From contig DGBL01000008.1 of NCBI GenBank assembly GCA_002384315.1, forward strand, positions 4,474 to 11,009: a stretch of 6,536 nucleotides of DNA, in the 5' to 3' direction. Positions 1-6,535 of this stretch are shown here, in pieces (within the stretch, counting starts at the first letter, position 1; each line of letters begins with the position of its first letter). This DNA comes from Micrococcaceae bacterium UBA4005 (GTDB taxonomy: Bacteria > Actinomycetota > Actinomycetes > Actinomycetales > Micrococcaceae). A program made the position numbers and the translations under genes. The notes beneath the pieces are model-generated. The model was not told the origin of the DNA and searched no databases. It saw nothing but the letters and a program-made list of their open reading frames with translations.

Positions 1-15
1 GGTCCAGTGCCATGG

Positions 16-1290
16 CTACAGACCGGTTCCGATACTTTCAGCCTGCGTCTGTATGGTTGAAAGAGCCTCATCGACAGTGGTGTCTCCCCGCGTCACCTTT
101 TCAATTTCCTGATCAATCACGGCCGATACCTGCGCCCAGGTGGGAATTGCCGGAGGTGCCTTCGAGTCACCGAGCTGCTCCGCGAAAACGCTCAGGTACG
201 GGTCCTTGGAGAACGTCGGATCCTCGTAAGCTGCCTGGACGCTCGGAAGCGTTGTCGAAATGCCGTACCACTCGATTTGGGTTTCGGGCTGGCTCAGCCA
301 GCGAACGAACTTCCAGCTTGCATCCCGGTTCTGGCTGTCCTTGAAGACTGCAAGATTTCCACCGCCGGTGAAACTTGTTCGCGAATCCGCACCGGGGACC
401 ATTGCGACGCCAAACTTGTCATTGAATTCCTCGCCGCCCTGGTCCTTCAACAGACCGACGTGGAACGGTCCGCTGAAGAACGACCCCACCTCGCCTGAAA
501 TGAACTTCTGCTCAATTTCTCCGGTTTCCAGGCGCACCGGGTCCGATATTCCTTCTTCGAAGAAACTGGCGTAATACTCGAGGGCTTCCTTCCATTGCGG
601 AGTTTCGAACGTGAACTCGGTGCCGTCCTCGTTCATGATGTCGCCGCCCTGTTGCCACACCAGTGGTGCCAGATACTGCCAAGAGTCGAACCCGCCCGGC
701 GGGAGGGAAACCCCGACGTCTGCGCCTTGGGACTGCAGGGCCTTCGCGAACGTCTTGTACTCTTCCCAGGTTGCAGGCGCCTGCACTCCGGCAGCGTCGG
801 CCATATCGGTGCGGTAAAACATCACCCGGGTGTCAACGTACCAGGGGACCCCATAGGCCACATCGTCAACAACGGCGGTCCCCCACGATCCGGGGAAGAA
901 CGAGGATTCCTCCACCAGCCCGGCAGGTGTCGGCTCAAGGGCTCCGGTAGCAGCGAACTCACCTACCCAAGTTGTACCCAGCATCGAAATATCCGGTGTC
1001 TCGCCGCCCGCGATCGAGGTGGCAAGACGGTCGTGCGCACTTTCCCAGGGGACTGCGGTCACGTTAATGGTCGCGTCAGGGTTTTCCGCTTCGAACTTGG
1101 TGGCGAGCTGGTCGAGCACTTCACCTTCATTGCCCATCGCCCAAATAGTTACTTCTCCGGTTGCGGGAGTTTCGTCAATAGCTGCTCCGCCTGATGGAGC
1201 GGAATCTCCTCCGCCGTCACCCCGCCCGCAACCAGTCACCGCGAGTGTGCCGATTACGGCCACTGCGCTCCATGATCTCCATCGATTCAT
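16..1290 (-). CDS. ABC transporter sugar-binding lipoprotein (extracellular solute-binding protein family 1)
   Basis: This is a complete 424-residue protein ending in TAG. It is predicted to be a lipid-anchored receptor outside the membrane that captures a carbohydrate and delivers it to an ABC permease. The N-terminus has a short basic start (MNRWR), a hydrophobic stretch and a lipobox (LAVTGC) with the lipidated Cys at residue 21, followed by a Gly/Ser-rich linker. The mature part reads like family 1 solute-binding proteins: a VTIWAMG first strand around residue 45, an FEAENP motif, GGETPDI, and a C-terminal helical region with WLSQPETQ. Length is normal for the family. The frame stays open upstream to 1371, but the start at 1290 is preferred because the signal peptide begins there and GGAGA lies 7 bases before it. 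It is divergent from the TetR gene, which probably controls it. The ligand cannot be read from the sequence; permease genes would be expected beyond the left edge. Confidence 0.9.
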   Translation of the reverse strand: MNRWRSWSAVAVIGTLAVTGCGRGDGGGDSAPSGGAAIDETPATGEVTIWAMGNEGEVLDQLATKFEAENPDATINVTAVPWESAHDRLATSIAGGETPDISMLGTTWVGEFAATGALEPTPAGLVEESSFFPGSWGTAVVDDVAYGVPWYVDTRVMFYRTDMADAAGVQAPATWEEYKTFAKALQSQGADVGVSLPPGGFDSWQYLAPLVWQQGGDIMNEDGTEFTFETPQWKEALEYYASFFEEGISDPVRLETGEIEQKFISGEVGSFFSGPFHVGLLKDQGGEEFNDKFGVAMVPGADSRTSFTGGGNLAVFKDSQNRDASWKFVRWLSQPETQIEWYGISTTLPSVQAAYEDPTFSKDPYLSVFAEQLGDSKAPPAIPTWAQVSAVIDQEIEKVTRGDTTVDEALSTIQTQAESIGTGL

Positions 1291-1297
1291 AGTGTTG

Positions 1298-1302
1298 TCT
1301 CC
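1298..1302 (-). promoter_or_regulatory. Ribosome binding site of the sugar-binding lipoprotein gene
   Basis: GGAGA on the minus strand lies 7 bases before the ATG at 1290. It decides the start in favour of the signal-peptide ATG over in-frame upstream codons near 1371, which would put about 27 charged, non-signal residues before the signal peptide. Confidence 0.75.
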
Positions 1303-1360
1303 AGTAAATTCCGTGATCTGCCGAGTCGGCTCATCGTCCAGCCCACCGCCTTTCAGTGGC

Positions 1361-1376
1361 CTAGTTGTCAAACTAG
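1361..1376. promoter_or_regulatory. Perfect inverted repeat, probable operator in the divergent promoter region
   Basis: CTAGTT-gtca-AACTAG is a perfect 6-base-arm palindrome with a 4-base spacer, lying between the divergent binding-protein and TetR genes. A 16-bp palindrome beside a TetR-family gene is the classical form of such an operator. It overlaps TTGACA on the minus strand (1366-1371) and TTGTCA on the plus strand (1365-1370), both resembling a -35 box, so a bound repressor could block transcription. The matching -10 boxes are weak: on the plus strand TACATA at 1388-1393 has a 17-base spacing, and on the minus strand I see no good candidate. The palindrome is seen directly; its role as an operator is inferred. 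Confidence 0.55.
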
Positions 1377-1380
1377 CACT

Positions 1381-1416
1381 AAAACCTTACATAGGAAAGG
1401 TTTTTAGTTACCTTTC
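1381..1416. promoter_or_regulatory. Two interleaved inverted repeats with shared half-site, possible second operator
   Basis: AAAACCTT (1381-1388) pairs with AAGGTTTT (1397-1404) across 8 bases, and GAAAGGT (1395-1401) pairs with ACCTTTC (1410-1416), also across 8 bases. The middle arm is therefore shared, giving three ACCTT-type half-sites in alternating orientation at regular spacing. This sits 20 to 55 bases upstream of the TetR start. The arrangement could bind two dimers cooperatively or support alternative DNA or RNA pairing. The repeats are seen directly; regulator identity and function are inferred. Confidence 0.45.
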
Positions 1417-1435
1417 ATGCGCTAGGTTTTGGAAC

Positions 1436-2044
1436 ATGACAAACTCGCCGGCGCAAAAACGCGGAAGCTACGCCAAAGGTCAGGCCAAACGCCAAGAAAT
1501 CCTCGATGCGGCTCTGGTCGTCTTTGGGCGAAGTGGATTCCACAGCGGATCTTTGCGGGAAATTGCCAAGCGAGTTGGGCTGACGCCGGCCGGGTTGGTG
1601 CACTATTTTGCAGACAAGGAAGAGTTGTTCACGGAAGTCTTGCGGCAGCGGGATGAGCGCGTACGCGCGGTTGCTGGTGAGGTCGCGGAGCAATCGCTGC
1701 TGGAACAGATGCGCCGGGTTGTCTCGTATAACCAGACGACGCCCGGACTAACGTCCCTCTATACCGTGGTCTCAGCAGAAGCGACCAACAGCGATCACCC
1801 GGCCCACGAATATTTTGCTTCCCGCTATGGCGAACGTGCCAGCCAGACGGCAACTATCTTGTCCGAGGCGCAGCGGGACAACCTCGTGCGCAAGGATCTC
1901 AATGTCCAGCATGCGGCCCGCCTGATTTCAGCGGTCATGGACGGGCTTCAACAGCAATGGCTCCTGGACAACACTGTCGACATGACCGCGATATTCGATG
2001 AATTCGTCCGCGGATATTTTCTGCCACAGTCCCCGCCCGAATAA
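1436..2044 (+). CDS. TetR/AcrR-family transcriptional regulator
   Basis: A 202-residue protein, the usual size for TetR regulators, ending in TAA. The N-terminal DNA-binding domain covers roughly residues 17-63: KRQEILDAALVVFGRSGF as the first helix, then SLREIAKRVGLTPAGLVHYF as the helix-turn-helix (about residues 39-58), followed by the typical KEELFTEVL helix. The remaining residues form the ligand-binding and dimerisation domain, which is not conserved enough to name an effector. The start at 1436 fits the family N-terminus, although the ribosome binding site is weak (AGG at 1424-1426); an open frame further upstream runs antisense to the binding-protein gene and is not coding. It is divergent from the sugar-binding lipoprotein gene, with palindromes between them, so it probably represses that transport unit and perhaps itself. 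A direct role in controlling the iol operon is possible but not shown. Confidence 0.9.
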   Translation: MTNSPAQKRGSYAKGQAKRQEILDAALVVFGRSGFHSGSLREIAKRVGLTPAGLVHYFADKEELFTEVLRQRDERVRAVAGEVAEQSLLEQMRRVVSYNQTTPGLTSLYTVVSAEATNSDHPAHEYFASRYGERASQTATILSEAQRDNLVRKDLNVQHAARLISAVMDGLQQQWLLDNTVDMTAIFDEFVRGYFLPQSPPE

Positions 2045-2081
2045 CTCTCCCTATCGCCAGAACTCAACTCGAGCGAAACAA

Positions 2082-2481
2082 CTACCCTCGCCGCGTCTTC
2101 TCCACATACTCGGTGATAGTTCTCAGCTGGTAGCGCAAAACCTCGTCGGCAGCCTCGTTTTCGGCGAACACACTGGAGACCATCACGGTGATCTGAATGA
2201 CCCGCTTCCAGTACCGCACCGCCGCCTCGCGGGCGTCCTCATCCGGACCGGACCAGCGCAGCACCGTTCCCGCCACCGGCAATCTCCACGCCCGCAGCGC
2301 GGCAAGCCTTATTCCGCTGTCCCACCAACTCGTCGTCGGCCTTGGGATGGGTGGAGAACGGGATGAAGTCCGCGTGCGGGGTCAGCTGCAGGTACTTGGA
2401 GCCGAGATCCGCCGCCACCTGCGGGAACTCCAGCAGCCCGTGGGTGGAGTGAAACGGTGTGGGGTCGAGAGCGATTTTCAT
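2082..2481 (-). pseudogene. iolH: Decayed iolH-type sugar phosphate isomerase/epimerase (frameshift plus internal deletion)
   Basis: The 5' part begins at an ATG that overlaps the iolG stop (ATGA) and encodes a good family N-terminus: MKIALDPTPFH, then [19 protein letters not shown]. Between 2265 and 2277 the reading frame changes: frame one runs on to a TGA at 2239 (80 residues), while the family sequence resumes in another frame as [20 protein letters not shown]. That frame goes from RVIQITV straight into [16 protein letters not shown] and ends at TAG with EYVEKTRRG. From memory, intact relatives are about 330-340 residues, with RVIQITV near residue 95 and the MVSSVFAE motif only about 30 residues from the C-terminus. 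Around 200 codons of the TIM barrel, including most metal-binding residues, are therefore missing. The junction lies at 2184-2189. The product cannot be active. The family sits next to iolG in actinobacterial inositol clusters; its exact reaction is not well settled. Confidence 0.85.
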
Positions 2482-3491
2482 GAGTAGAGCCCCGGCTTGG
2501 CGTTAAGCTGGACGGTTTCCCGGACGCCGCTCTTCTGCGCGGCAACTCCTGCCTCGCAGCACGCGGCCGTCGCGTAGCCGTCCCAGGCCGAGGGCCCGCC
2601 GATTTCACCGCGGCGGGCGGCGTCCGCCCAGGCCTGGACCTCGACGTCGTACGCCGCGCCGAATCGCTCGATGAAACCCGGGGTGGCCCGCCCGCCCCAG
2701 CGTCCAGCAGAACGCACGTATGCCCCGCCGTCCCCGCCGATGTTCACAATGCCCTGCTCGAACGTGGCCTGTGTGGCCACCTCGTAGCCGAACTGGGCGT
2801 TGACGAAGATTTCGACGTCCGCCAGCACTCCGGACTCGGTCTCGATCAGCACCTGCTGCGGGTCGTGCTGGCCCGCGGGTGCGTTCCGGCTCGCTTTGCC
2901 CAGGCGCACCTGCACGGAGGTGATCTCTTCGCCGGTCAGGAAGCGGACTGCATCGAATTCATGCACCACCGAGTCGTTGATCAGCATCTCGTTAGTGAAT
3001 CCCGGAGGGGTGTCCGGGTTACGGTGCGCGCAATGCAGCATCAGCAGTTCGCCCAGCTCGCCGTCCCTGATCATGGCGCCCAGCTGCGCATATTCGGCAT
3101 CGTAGCGGCGCATGAAGCCCACCTGGATCCGCGTGCGGCCCAGCTTCTGCTCCGCCTGCACCACGCGCCATGCCGACGCGGCATCCGGCGTCAACGGTTT
3201 CTCGCACAGGATCGGAAGGTCCAGCGCCACAGCCTTGAGCAGAATGTCCTCATGCAGGAATCCGGGGGTGGCAATCAGCACGGCATTGACGTCTCCGTTG
3301 CGCAGCGCCCCTTCGGCGTCGGCGAGCGCCACAGCACCGGCGATGCCTTCGACGGCGGCTTCCGCGCGGGGAAGATCAACGTCAACGACGGCGGCCACCT
3401 GAGCGCCATGGATGCGGGTGTTCAGGCGCTGGATGTGGTCCGCGCCCATGCGGCCAGCGCCAATGACGGCGACGCGCAGGGTTTCAGTCAT
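2478..3491 (-). CDS. iolG: Inositol 2-dehydrogenase, Gfo/Idh/MocA family
   Basis: A 337-residue cytoplasmic NAD-dependent oxidoreductase, predicted to oxidise myo-inositol to 2-keto-myo-inositol (scyllo-inosose), the first step of the pathway. The N-terminal Rossmann fold shows GAGRMG at residues 11-16. The family CEKP motif at 96-99 holds Lys98, and Asp173 and His177 in NDSVVHEFD give the Lys/Asp/His catalytic set known from Bacillus subtilis inositol dehydrogenase (Lys97, Asp172, His176). The C-terminal half is the beta-sheet substrate domain. Length matches the family. AAAGGAAGAG lies just before the ATG. The gene starts 29 bases after iolE and overlaps the iolH remnant by 4 bases, so it belongs to one operon. 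The closely related family members acting on scyllo-inositol or other polyols cannot be excluded from the sequence, but the iolD-iolE context favours inositol. Confidence 0.88.
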   Translation of the reverse strand: MTETLRVAVIGAGRMGADHIQRLNTRIHGAQVAAVVDVDLPRAEAAVEGIAGAVALADAEGALRNGDVNAVLIATPGFLHEDILLKAVALDLPILCEKPLTPDAASAWRVVQAEQKLGRTRIQVGFMRRYDAEYAQLGAMIRDGELGELLMLHCAHRNPDTPPGFTNEMLINDSVVHEFDAVRFLTGEEITSVQVRLGKASRNAPAGQHDPQQVLIETESGVLADVEIFVNAQFGYEVATQATFEQGIVNIGGDGGAYVRSAGRWGGRATPGFIERFGAAYDVEVQAWADAARRGEIGGPSAWDGYATAACCEAGVAAQKSGVRETVQLNAKPGLYS

Positions 3492-3520
3492 TGTTCTCTT
3501 CCTTTGCTGGGCTGTGCTGG

Positions 3521-4438
3521 CTAGTGGACTGCGGTACGGGAACCGCAGGAGAGCAGGTAGTTACGAGTGCGCGTGGCAATAGGCAGGGGGACATCAAAGG
3601 CCACCGGGTACATGTCCTGTTCCACGATCCCGAAGATCGGCTTGTTGAGGGCCTCGACAGCCTCAATGACCTCGCGAAGGTCCGGCAGCCCGCGGGGTGG
3701 CTCGATCATGACCCCGGCCAGATTGGCTGCGGCCCAGGTCAGGTCCTGTTCGCGGACTGTGGTCAGGACCTTCGGGTCGATCTGCTTCAGGTGCAGGTAG
3801 CCGATCCGCTCCGGGTACTTGCGGATCAGCTCCACGCTGGAGGCTCCGCCGTACTCGGCGTGCCCGGTGTCCAGGCACAGGTTCAGGTATTGGGGGTCGG
3901 TGAGCTCCAGCAGGTATTCGATGTCCTGCTGGGCGCTGACGTGGGAGTCGGCATGGGAGTGGAACTGCTGGTTCAGCCCGTATTCCTCCAACAGCACTTT
4001 GCCGAGCCGATTGTGGCCTTCGAACAGGTCCGTCCACTGCTTGCTATCCAAGGTGCCCGGCTCCACCGCCTCCCCGGTGACGTCATCGCGCCACATGGCG
4101 GGGATGACCACCAGGTGCTCCCCACCCATCGCAGCCGTCAGTTCGGCCACCTTTCGGGCCGGTTCCCATGCGATATCCCACTGGTCTATGCCTCGATGGA
4201 AGGCAGTGAACACCGTGCCCGCGGAGACTTTCAGGCCCCGCTGCCTCAGCTCATCGGCCAGTCGGGCGGGGTCCGTGGGCAGGTAGCCGTAGGGTCCGAG
4301 CTCAATCCACCGGTAGCCGGATTCGGCTACTTCGTCGAGGAACCGTTCCCACGGAATCTGTTGGACGTCCTGGGCGAACCACACTCCCCACGAATCCGGA
4401 GCGGTTCCGATGGTCAACTTGTTTTCTATCTCAGTCAT
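3521..4438 (-). CDS. iolE: Inosose dehydratase (2-keto-myo-inositol dehydratase)
   Basis: A 305-residue xylose-isomerase-like TIM barrel enzyme, predicted to dehydrate scyllo-inosose to 3D-(3,5/4)-trihydroxycyclohexane-1,2-dione with a divalent metal. The IolE signature is clear: GTAPDSWGVWF at residues 11-21, WIELGPYGYLP at 44-54, FHSHAD at 159-164, CLDTGHAEY at 188-196, LHLKQID at 215-221 and IVEQDMY at 271-277. The acidic and histidine residues in these motifs (Glu46, His160/162, Asp190, His193, His216, Glu273) include the likely metal and substrate ligands. The start at 4438 is chosen because the family N-terminus begins there and AAAAGGGA lies 10 bases upstream; the frame remains open to 4783, but that part lies within iolD. 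It follows iolD after 58 bases and precedes iolG by 29 bases, on the same strand. The C-terminus (SCGSRTAVH) looks intact. Confidence 0.93.
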   Translation of the reverse strand: MTEIENKLTIGTAPDSWGVWFAQDVQQIPWERFLDEVAESGYRWIELGPYGYLPTDPARLADELRQRGLKVSAGTVFTAFHRGIDQWDIAWEPARKVAELTAAMGGEHLVVIPAMWRDDVTGEAVEPGTLDSKQWTDLFEGHNRLGKVLLEEYGLNQQFHSHADSHVSAQQDIEYLLELTDPQYLNLCLDTGHAEYGGASSVELIRKYPERIGYLHLKQIDPKVLTTVREQDLTWAAANLAGVMIEPPRGLPDLREVIEAVEALNKPIFGIVEQDMYPVAFDVPLPIATRTRNYLLSCGSRTAVH

Positions 4439-4448
4439 GTCAGCGTGG

Positions 4449-4456
4449 TCCCTTTT
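4449..4456 (-). promoter_or_regulatory. Ribosome binding site of iolE
   Basis: AAAAGGGA on the minus strand lies 10 bases before the ATG at 4438 and supports that start. The 58-base gap between iolD and iolE that contains it shows no hairpin with a T-run and no convincing promoter; the repeated CCCGG there is a direct repeat, not an inverted one. Confidence 0.55.
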
Positions 4457-4496
4457 CGCAGGAATTCCCGGTTGCCCGGTGTGGGTTGGTGACGGC

Positions 4497-6434
4497 CTAA
4501 CCGAGCAGCGGCTTTTGGTTCTTTTTCTGTTCGGCATAGACCTGGCGGGCCTGCCGGGTCGAATCGAGTGCGGAAATTTCGGCGACCGGAACATCCCACC
4601 ACGACTCGGAACCGGGAGCGTCCAGAAGCGGATCGGATTCAATGTGGATGAGGATGGGGCCGCCGCCCTGGGGCGTGGAAATAGCCTCCCGGAGCGCCCG
4701 CTCCAGATCCGGAATCGAGCGCTCGCCCGGTTCGATGCGGACCACCCGGACACCGAGGGATTCAGCATTGGCGGCAAGGTCAATCGGCAGCCTCTCGCCG
4801 TCGTCGAATGTGTGCTGCGCTTTCTCCAGCGTGCGGTATTTGGTGCCGAACCGCTGGGATCCGAGCATTTCCGACAGGGCTCCGATGGAGGCGTAGCCGT
4901 GGTTCTGAATCAGCACCACAATCAGTTTGATCCCCTCCGCGACGGCCGTGACCAGTTCGGTGTGCATCATCAGATAGGATCCGTCGCCCACCATCACGAC
5001 GACGTCACGGTCGGTTCCGCCCGCGGCCGCCTCGGCCAGGGCTGCACGTTTGACGCCCAGCCCGCCGGCAATCTCGTAACCCATGCACGAATAGGCATAT
5101 TCGACGTGGTAGCCGAACTCGTCTTGCACCCTCCACATCTTGTGTAGGTCCCCGGGTAGGGACCCTGCCGCGCAGACGACGACGTCGGCCGGGCGCATAG
5201 CCCGGTTGGTCGCCCCGATGATCTCGTTCTGGGAGGGCAACGGCGTGTGGCGCTCGTCGAAGACCCCGTCCACCGCGGCATTCCAGCGGAGTTTTTCCGC
5301 CGCAATACGTTCCTCCAGGTCACCGCCAATCCGGTAACCGCCGAGGGCTTCGGTTAGCTTCAGCAGGGCTTTGCGGGCATCCGCGACGATGGGCAGCTTG
5401 GTCCCGTGCTTGTACGCATCGAACGCGGTGACATTGATATTGATGAATGTGACGTCCGGGTTCTGGAACGCGGTGCGTGAGGCGGTCGTAAAGTCTTCGT
5501 ACCGGGTACCGATGCCGATGACCAGGTCGGCCTCTGCGGCCAGGGCATTGGCCGCCGTCGTCCCGGTCGATCCTATGGCGCCGACGGAATATTTGTGGTC
5601 CCACGGAAGCACGCCAACCCCGGCCTGGGTGTTGCCGACAGGGATGCCCGTGGCCTCGGCAAATGCGGCCAAAGCCTCAGCGGCGAAGGCATAGAGCACT
5701 CCCCCGCCAGCGAGGACCAGCGGGCGGCGGGCGGCCCGGATGGCATCCGCTGCACGGCAGATCTCGTGGTCCTCGGGTTCGGGCCGGCGGATCCGCCAAT
5801 CCCGTTCGGCCAAGAACTCTTCCGGTACGTCGATGGCTTCGGCCTGCACGTCCTGCGGCAGGGAGATGGCGACAGCGCCGGTTTCGGCCGGATCGGTGAG
5901 TACGCGCAACCCGTTGAGCAGTGCGGAATAAAGCTGTTCGGGCCGGGAGACCCGGTCGAAGTAGCGGCAGACGGGCCGGAAGCTGTCATTGACGGACACG
6001 TCATAGGCGTCCGGTCGTTCGAGTTGCTGCAGCACCGGGTCAGTCACGCGGGTCGCGAAGATGTCACTGGGCAGCAGCAGGGCAGGCAACCTGTTGGTGG
6101 TGGCCAGCGCAGCGCCGGTGAGCATGTTGGTGGAACCCGGGCCGATGGACGTGCTCACCGCGAAGGTCTGCCGGCGCCGGGTGTGCCTCGCGTAGCCGAC
6201 AGCCTGGTGCACCTGGGCCTGCTCGTTGCGCCCCTGGTAGTAGGGCATCAACGCCGGGTCGTGGACCTGGTACTGTTTCAGCGCTTGGCCGATTCCGGCC
6301 ACATTGCCGTGGCCGAAGATGCCGAACATTCCGGGGATCAACCGCTCACGGTAGTCCTGGGTTCCGATCCGGTCTACGGTGTACTGCTTCCCGAGGAAGC
6401 TGACCACGGCTTGCGCTACTGTCATTTGGGGCAT
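4497..6434 (-). CDS. iolD: 3D-(3,5/4)-trihydroxycyclohexane-1,2-dione acylhydrolase (ring-opening, ThDP-dependent)
   Basis: A 645-residue cytoplasmic thiamine-diphosphate enzyme of the acetolactate-synthase superfamily, predicted to hydrolyse trihydroxycyclohexane-1,2-dione to 5-deoxy-D-glucuronate. The N-terminal pyrimidine-binding domain has FGIFGHGNVAGIG at residues 37-49 and NEQAQVHQAVGYAR at 70-83, with Glu71 as the likely cofactor-activating glutamate. The central domain (about 210-365) includes LAGGGV and LVIGIGTRYEDF. The C-terminal pyrophosphate-binding domain shows GDGSYL at 484-489 followed by Asn511 in QNHGYASIG, the usual GDG...N metal/ThDP motif. SWWDVPVAEIS at 611-621 is typical of IolD and separates it from acetolactate synthase and glyoxylate carboligase. 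Length is normal. ATG at 6434 overlaps the stop of the preceding frame by one base (TGATG), suggesting coupled translation; an alternative ATG at 6425 is possible. The only nearby ribosome-binding-like run is GGAACGAG, somewhat distant. It is the first complete gene of the iolD-E-G-H run. Confidence 0.95.
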   Translation of the reverse strand: MPQMTVAQAVVSFLGKQYTVDRIGTQDYRERLIPGMFGIFGHGNVAGIGQALKQYQVHDPALMPYYQGRNEQAQVHQAVGYARHTRRRQTFAVSTSIGPGSTNMLTGAALATTNRLPALLLPSDIFATRVTDPVLQQLERPDAYDVSVNDSFRPVCRYFDRVSRPEQLYSALLNGLRVLTDPAETGAVAISLPQDVQAEAIDVPEEFLAERDWRIRRPEPEDHEICRAADAIRAARRPLVLAGGGVLYAFAAEALAAFAEATGIPVGNTQAGVGVLPWDHKYSVGAIGSTGTTAANALAAEADLVIGIGTRYEDFTTASRTAFQNPDVTFININVTAFDAYKHGTKLPIVADARKALLKLTEALGGYRIGGDLEERIAAEKLRWNAAVDGVFDERHTPLPSQNEIIGATNRAMRPADVVVCAAGSLPGDLHKMWRVQDEFGYHVEYAYSCMGYEIAGGLGVKRAALAEAAAGGTDRDVVVMVGDGSYLMMHTELVTAVAEGIKLIVVLIQNHGYASIGALSEMLGSQRFGTKYRTLEKAQHTFDDGERLPIDLAANAESLGVRVVRIEPGERSIPDLERALREAISTPQGGGPILIHIESDPLLDAPGSESWWDVPVAEISALDSTRQARQVYAEQKKNQKPLLG

Positions 6435-6535
6435 CAGCTGACTCGTTCCGTTATTGACGGGGTGGTGGCGCCCGCTGGCAGTGTGGACTCTGGCAGTTCG
6501 GGTACCGTCCGTGCGAGCAGGGATGCTGCCGTGGC
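6434..6535 (-). CDS. C-terminal fragment of an upstream operon gene, cut by the window edge
   Basis: A frame enters from the right edge and ends at a TGA that shares its last base with the iolD ATG. It gives 33 residues rich in Ala, Thr and Pro (ATAASLLARTVPELPES, ending TPSITERVS). The one-base stop/start overlap is typical of adjacent operon genes and is the main reason to call it. A second frame is also open through this stretch and continues into iolD, and third-position GC does not separate the frames strongly, so the call is tentative. By synteny another iol gene such as iolB, iolC or iolA would be expected here, but I do not recognise the tail as belonging to any of them. Confidence 0.4.
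   Translation of the reverse strand, partial: ATAASLLARTVPELPESTLPAGATTPSITERVS

Noticed and set aside
1291..1371. N-terminal extension of the binding-protein frame to 1371
   Set aside because: It would bury the lipoprotein signal peptide behind 27 charged residues, and GGAGA precedes the internal ATG at 1290.
1019..1435. N-terminal extension of the TetR frame
   Set aside because: It runs antisense through the signal-peptide half of the binding-protein gene and through the operator region; the TetR family N-terminus begins at about 1436.
2239..2481. Independent small 80-residue gene after iolG
   Set aside because: Its first 65 or so residues match the iolH N-terminus, and the family sequence continues in another frame immediately after, so it is a pseudogene fragment rather than a new small protein.
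3491..4492. Long open frame of 333 residues on the plus strand opposite iolE
   Set aside because: It mirrors the high-GC codon pattern of iolE on the other strand, has no recognisable domain and no supporting start context. iolE itself has clear family motifs.
4439..4783. N-terminal extension of the iolE frame upstream of 4438
   Set aside because: It lies within the 3' part of iolD on the same strand, has no family similarity, and a good ribosome binding site precedes the ATG at 4438.
4410..5147. Plus-strand open frame of 245 residues opposite iolD
   Set aside because: It is antisense to conserved ThDP-binding segments of iolD and shows no domain of its own, so it is a shadow of GC-rich coding on the other strand.
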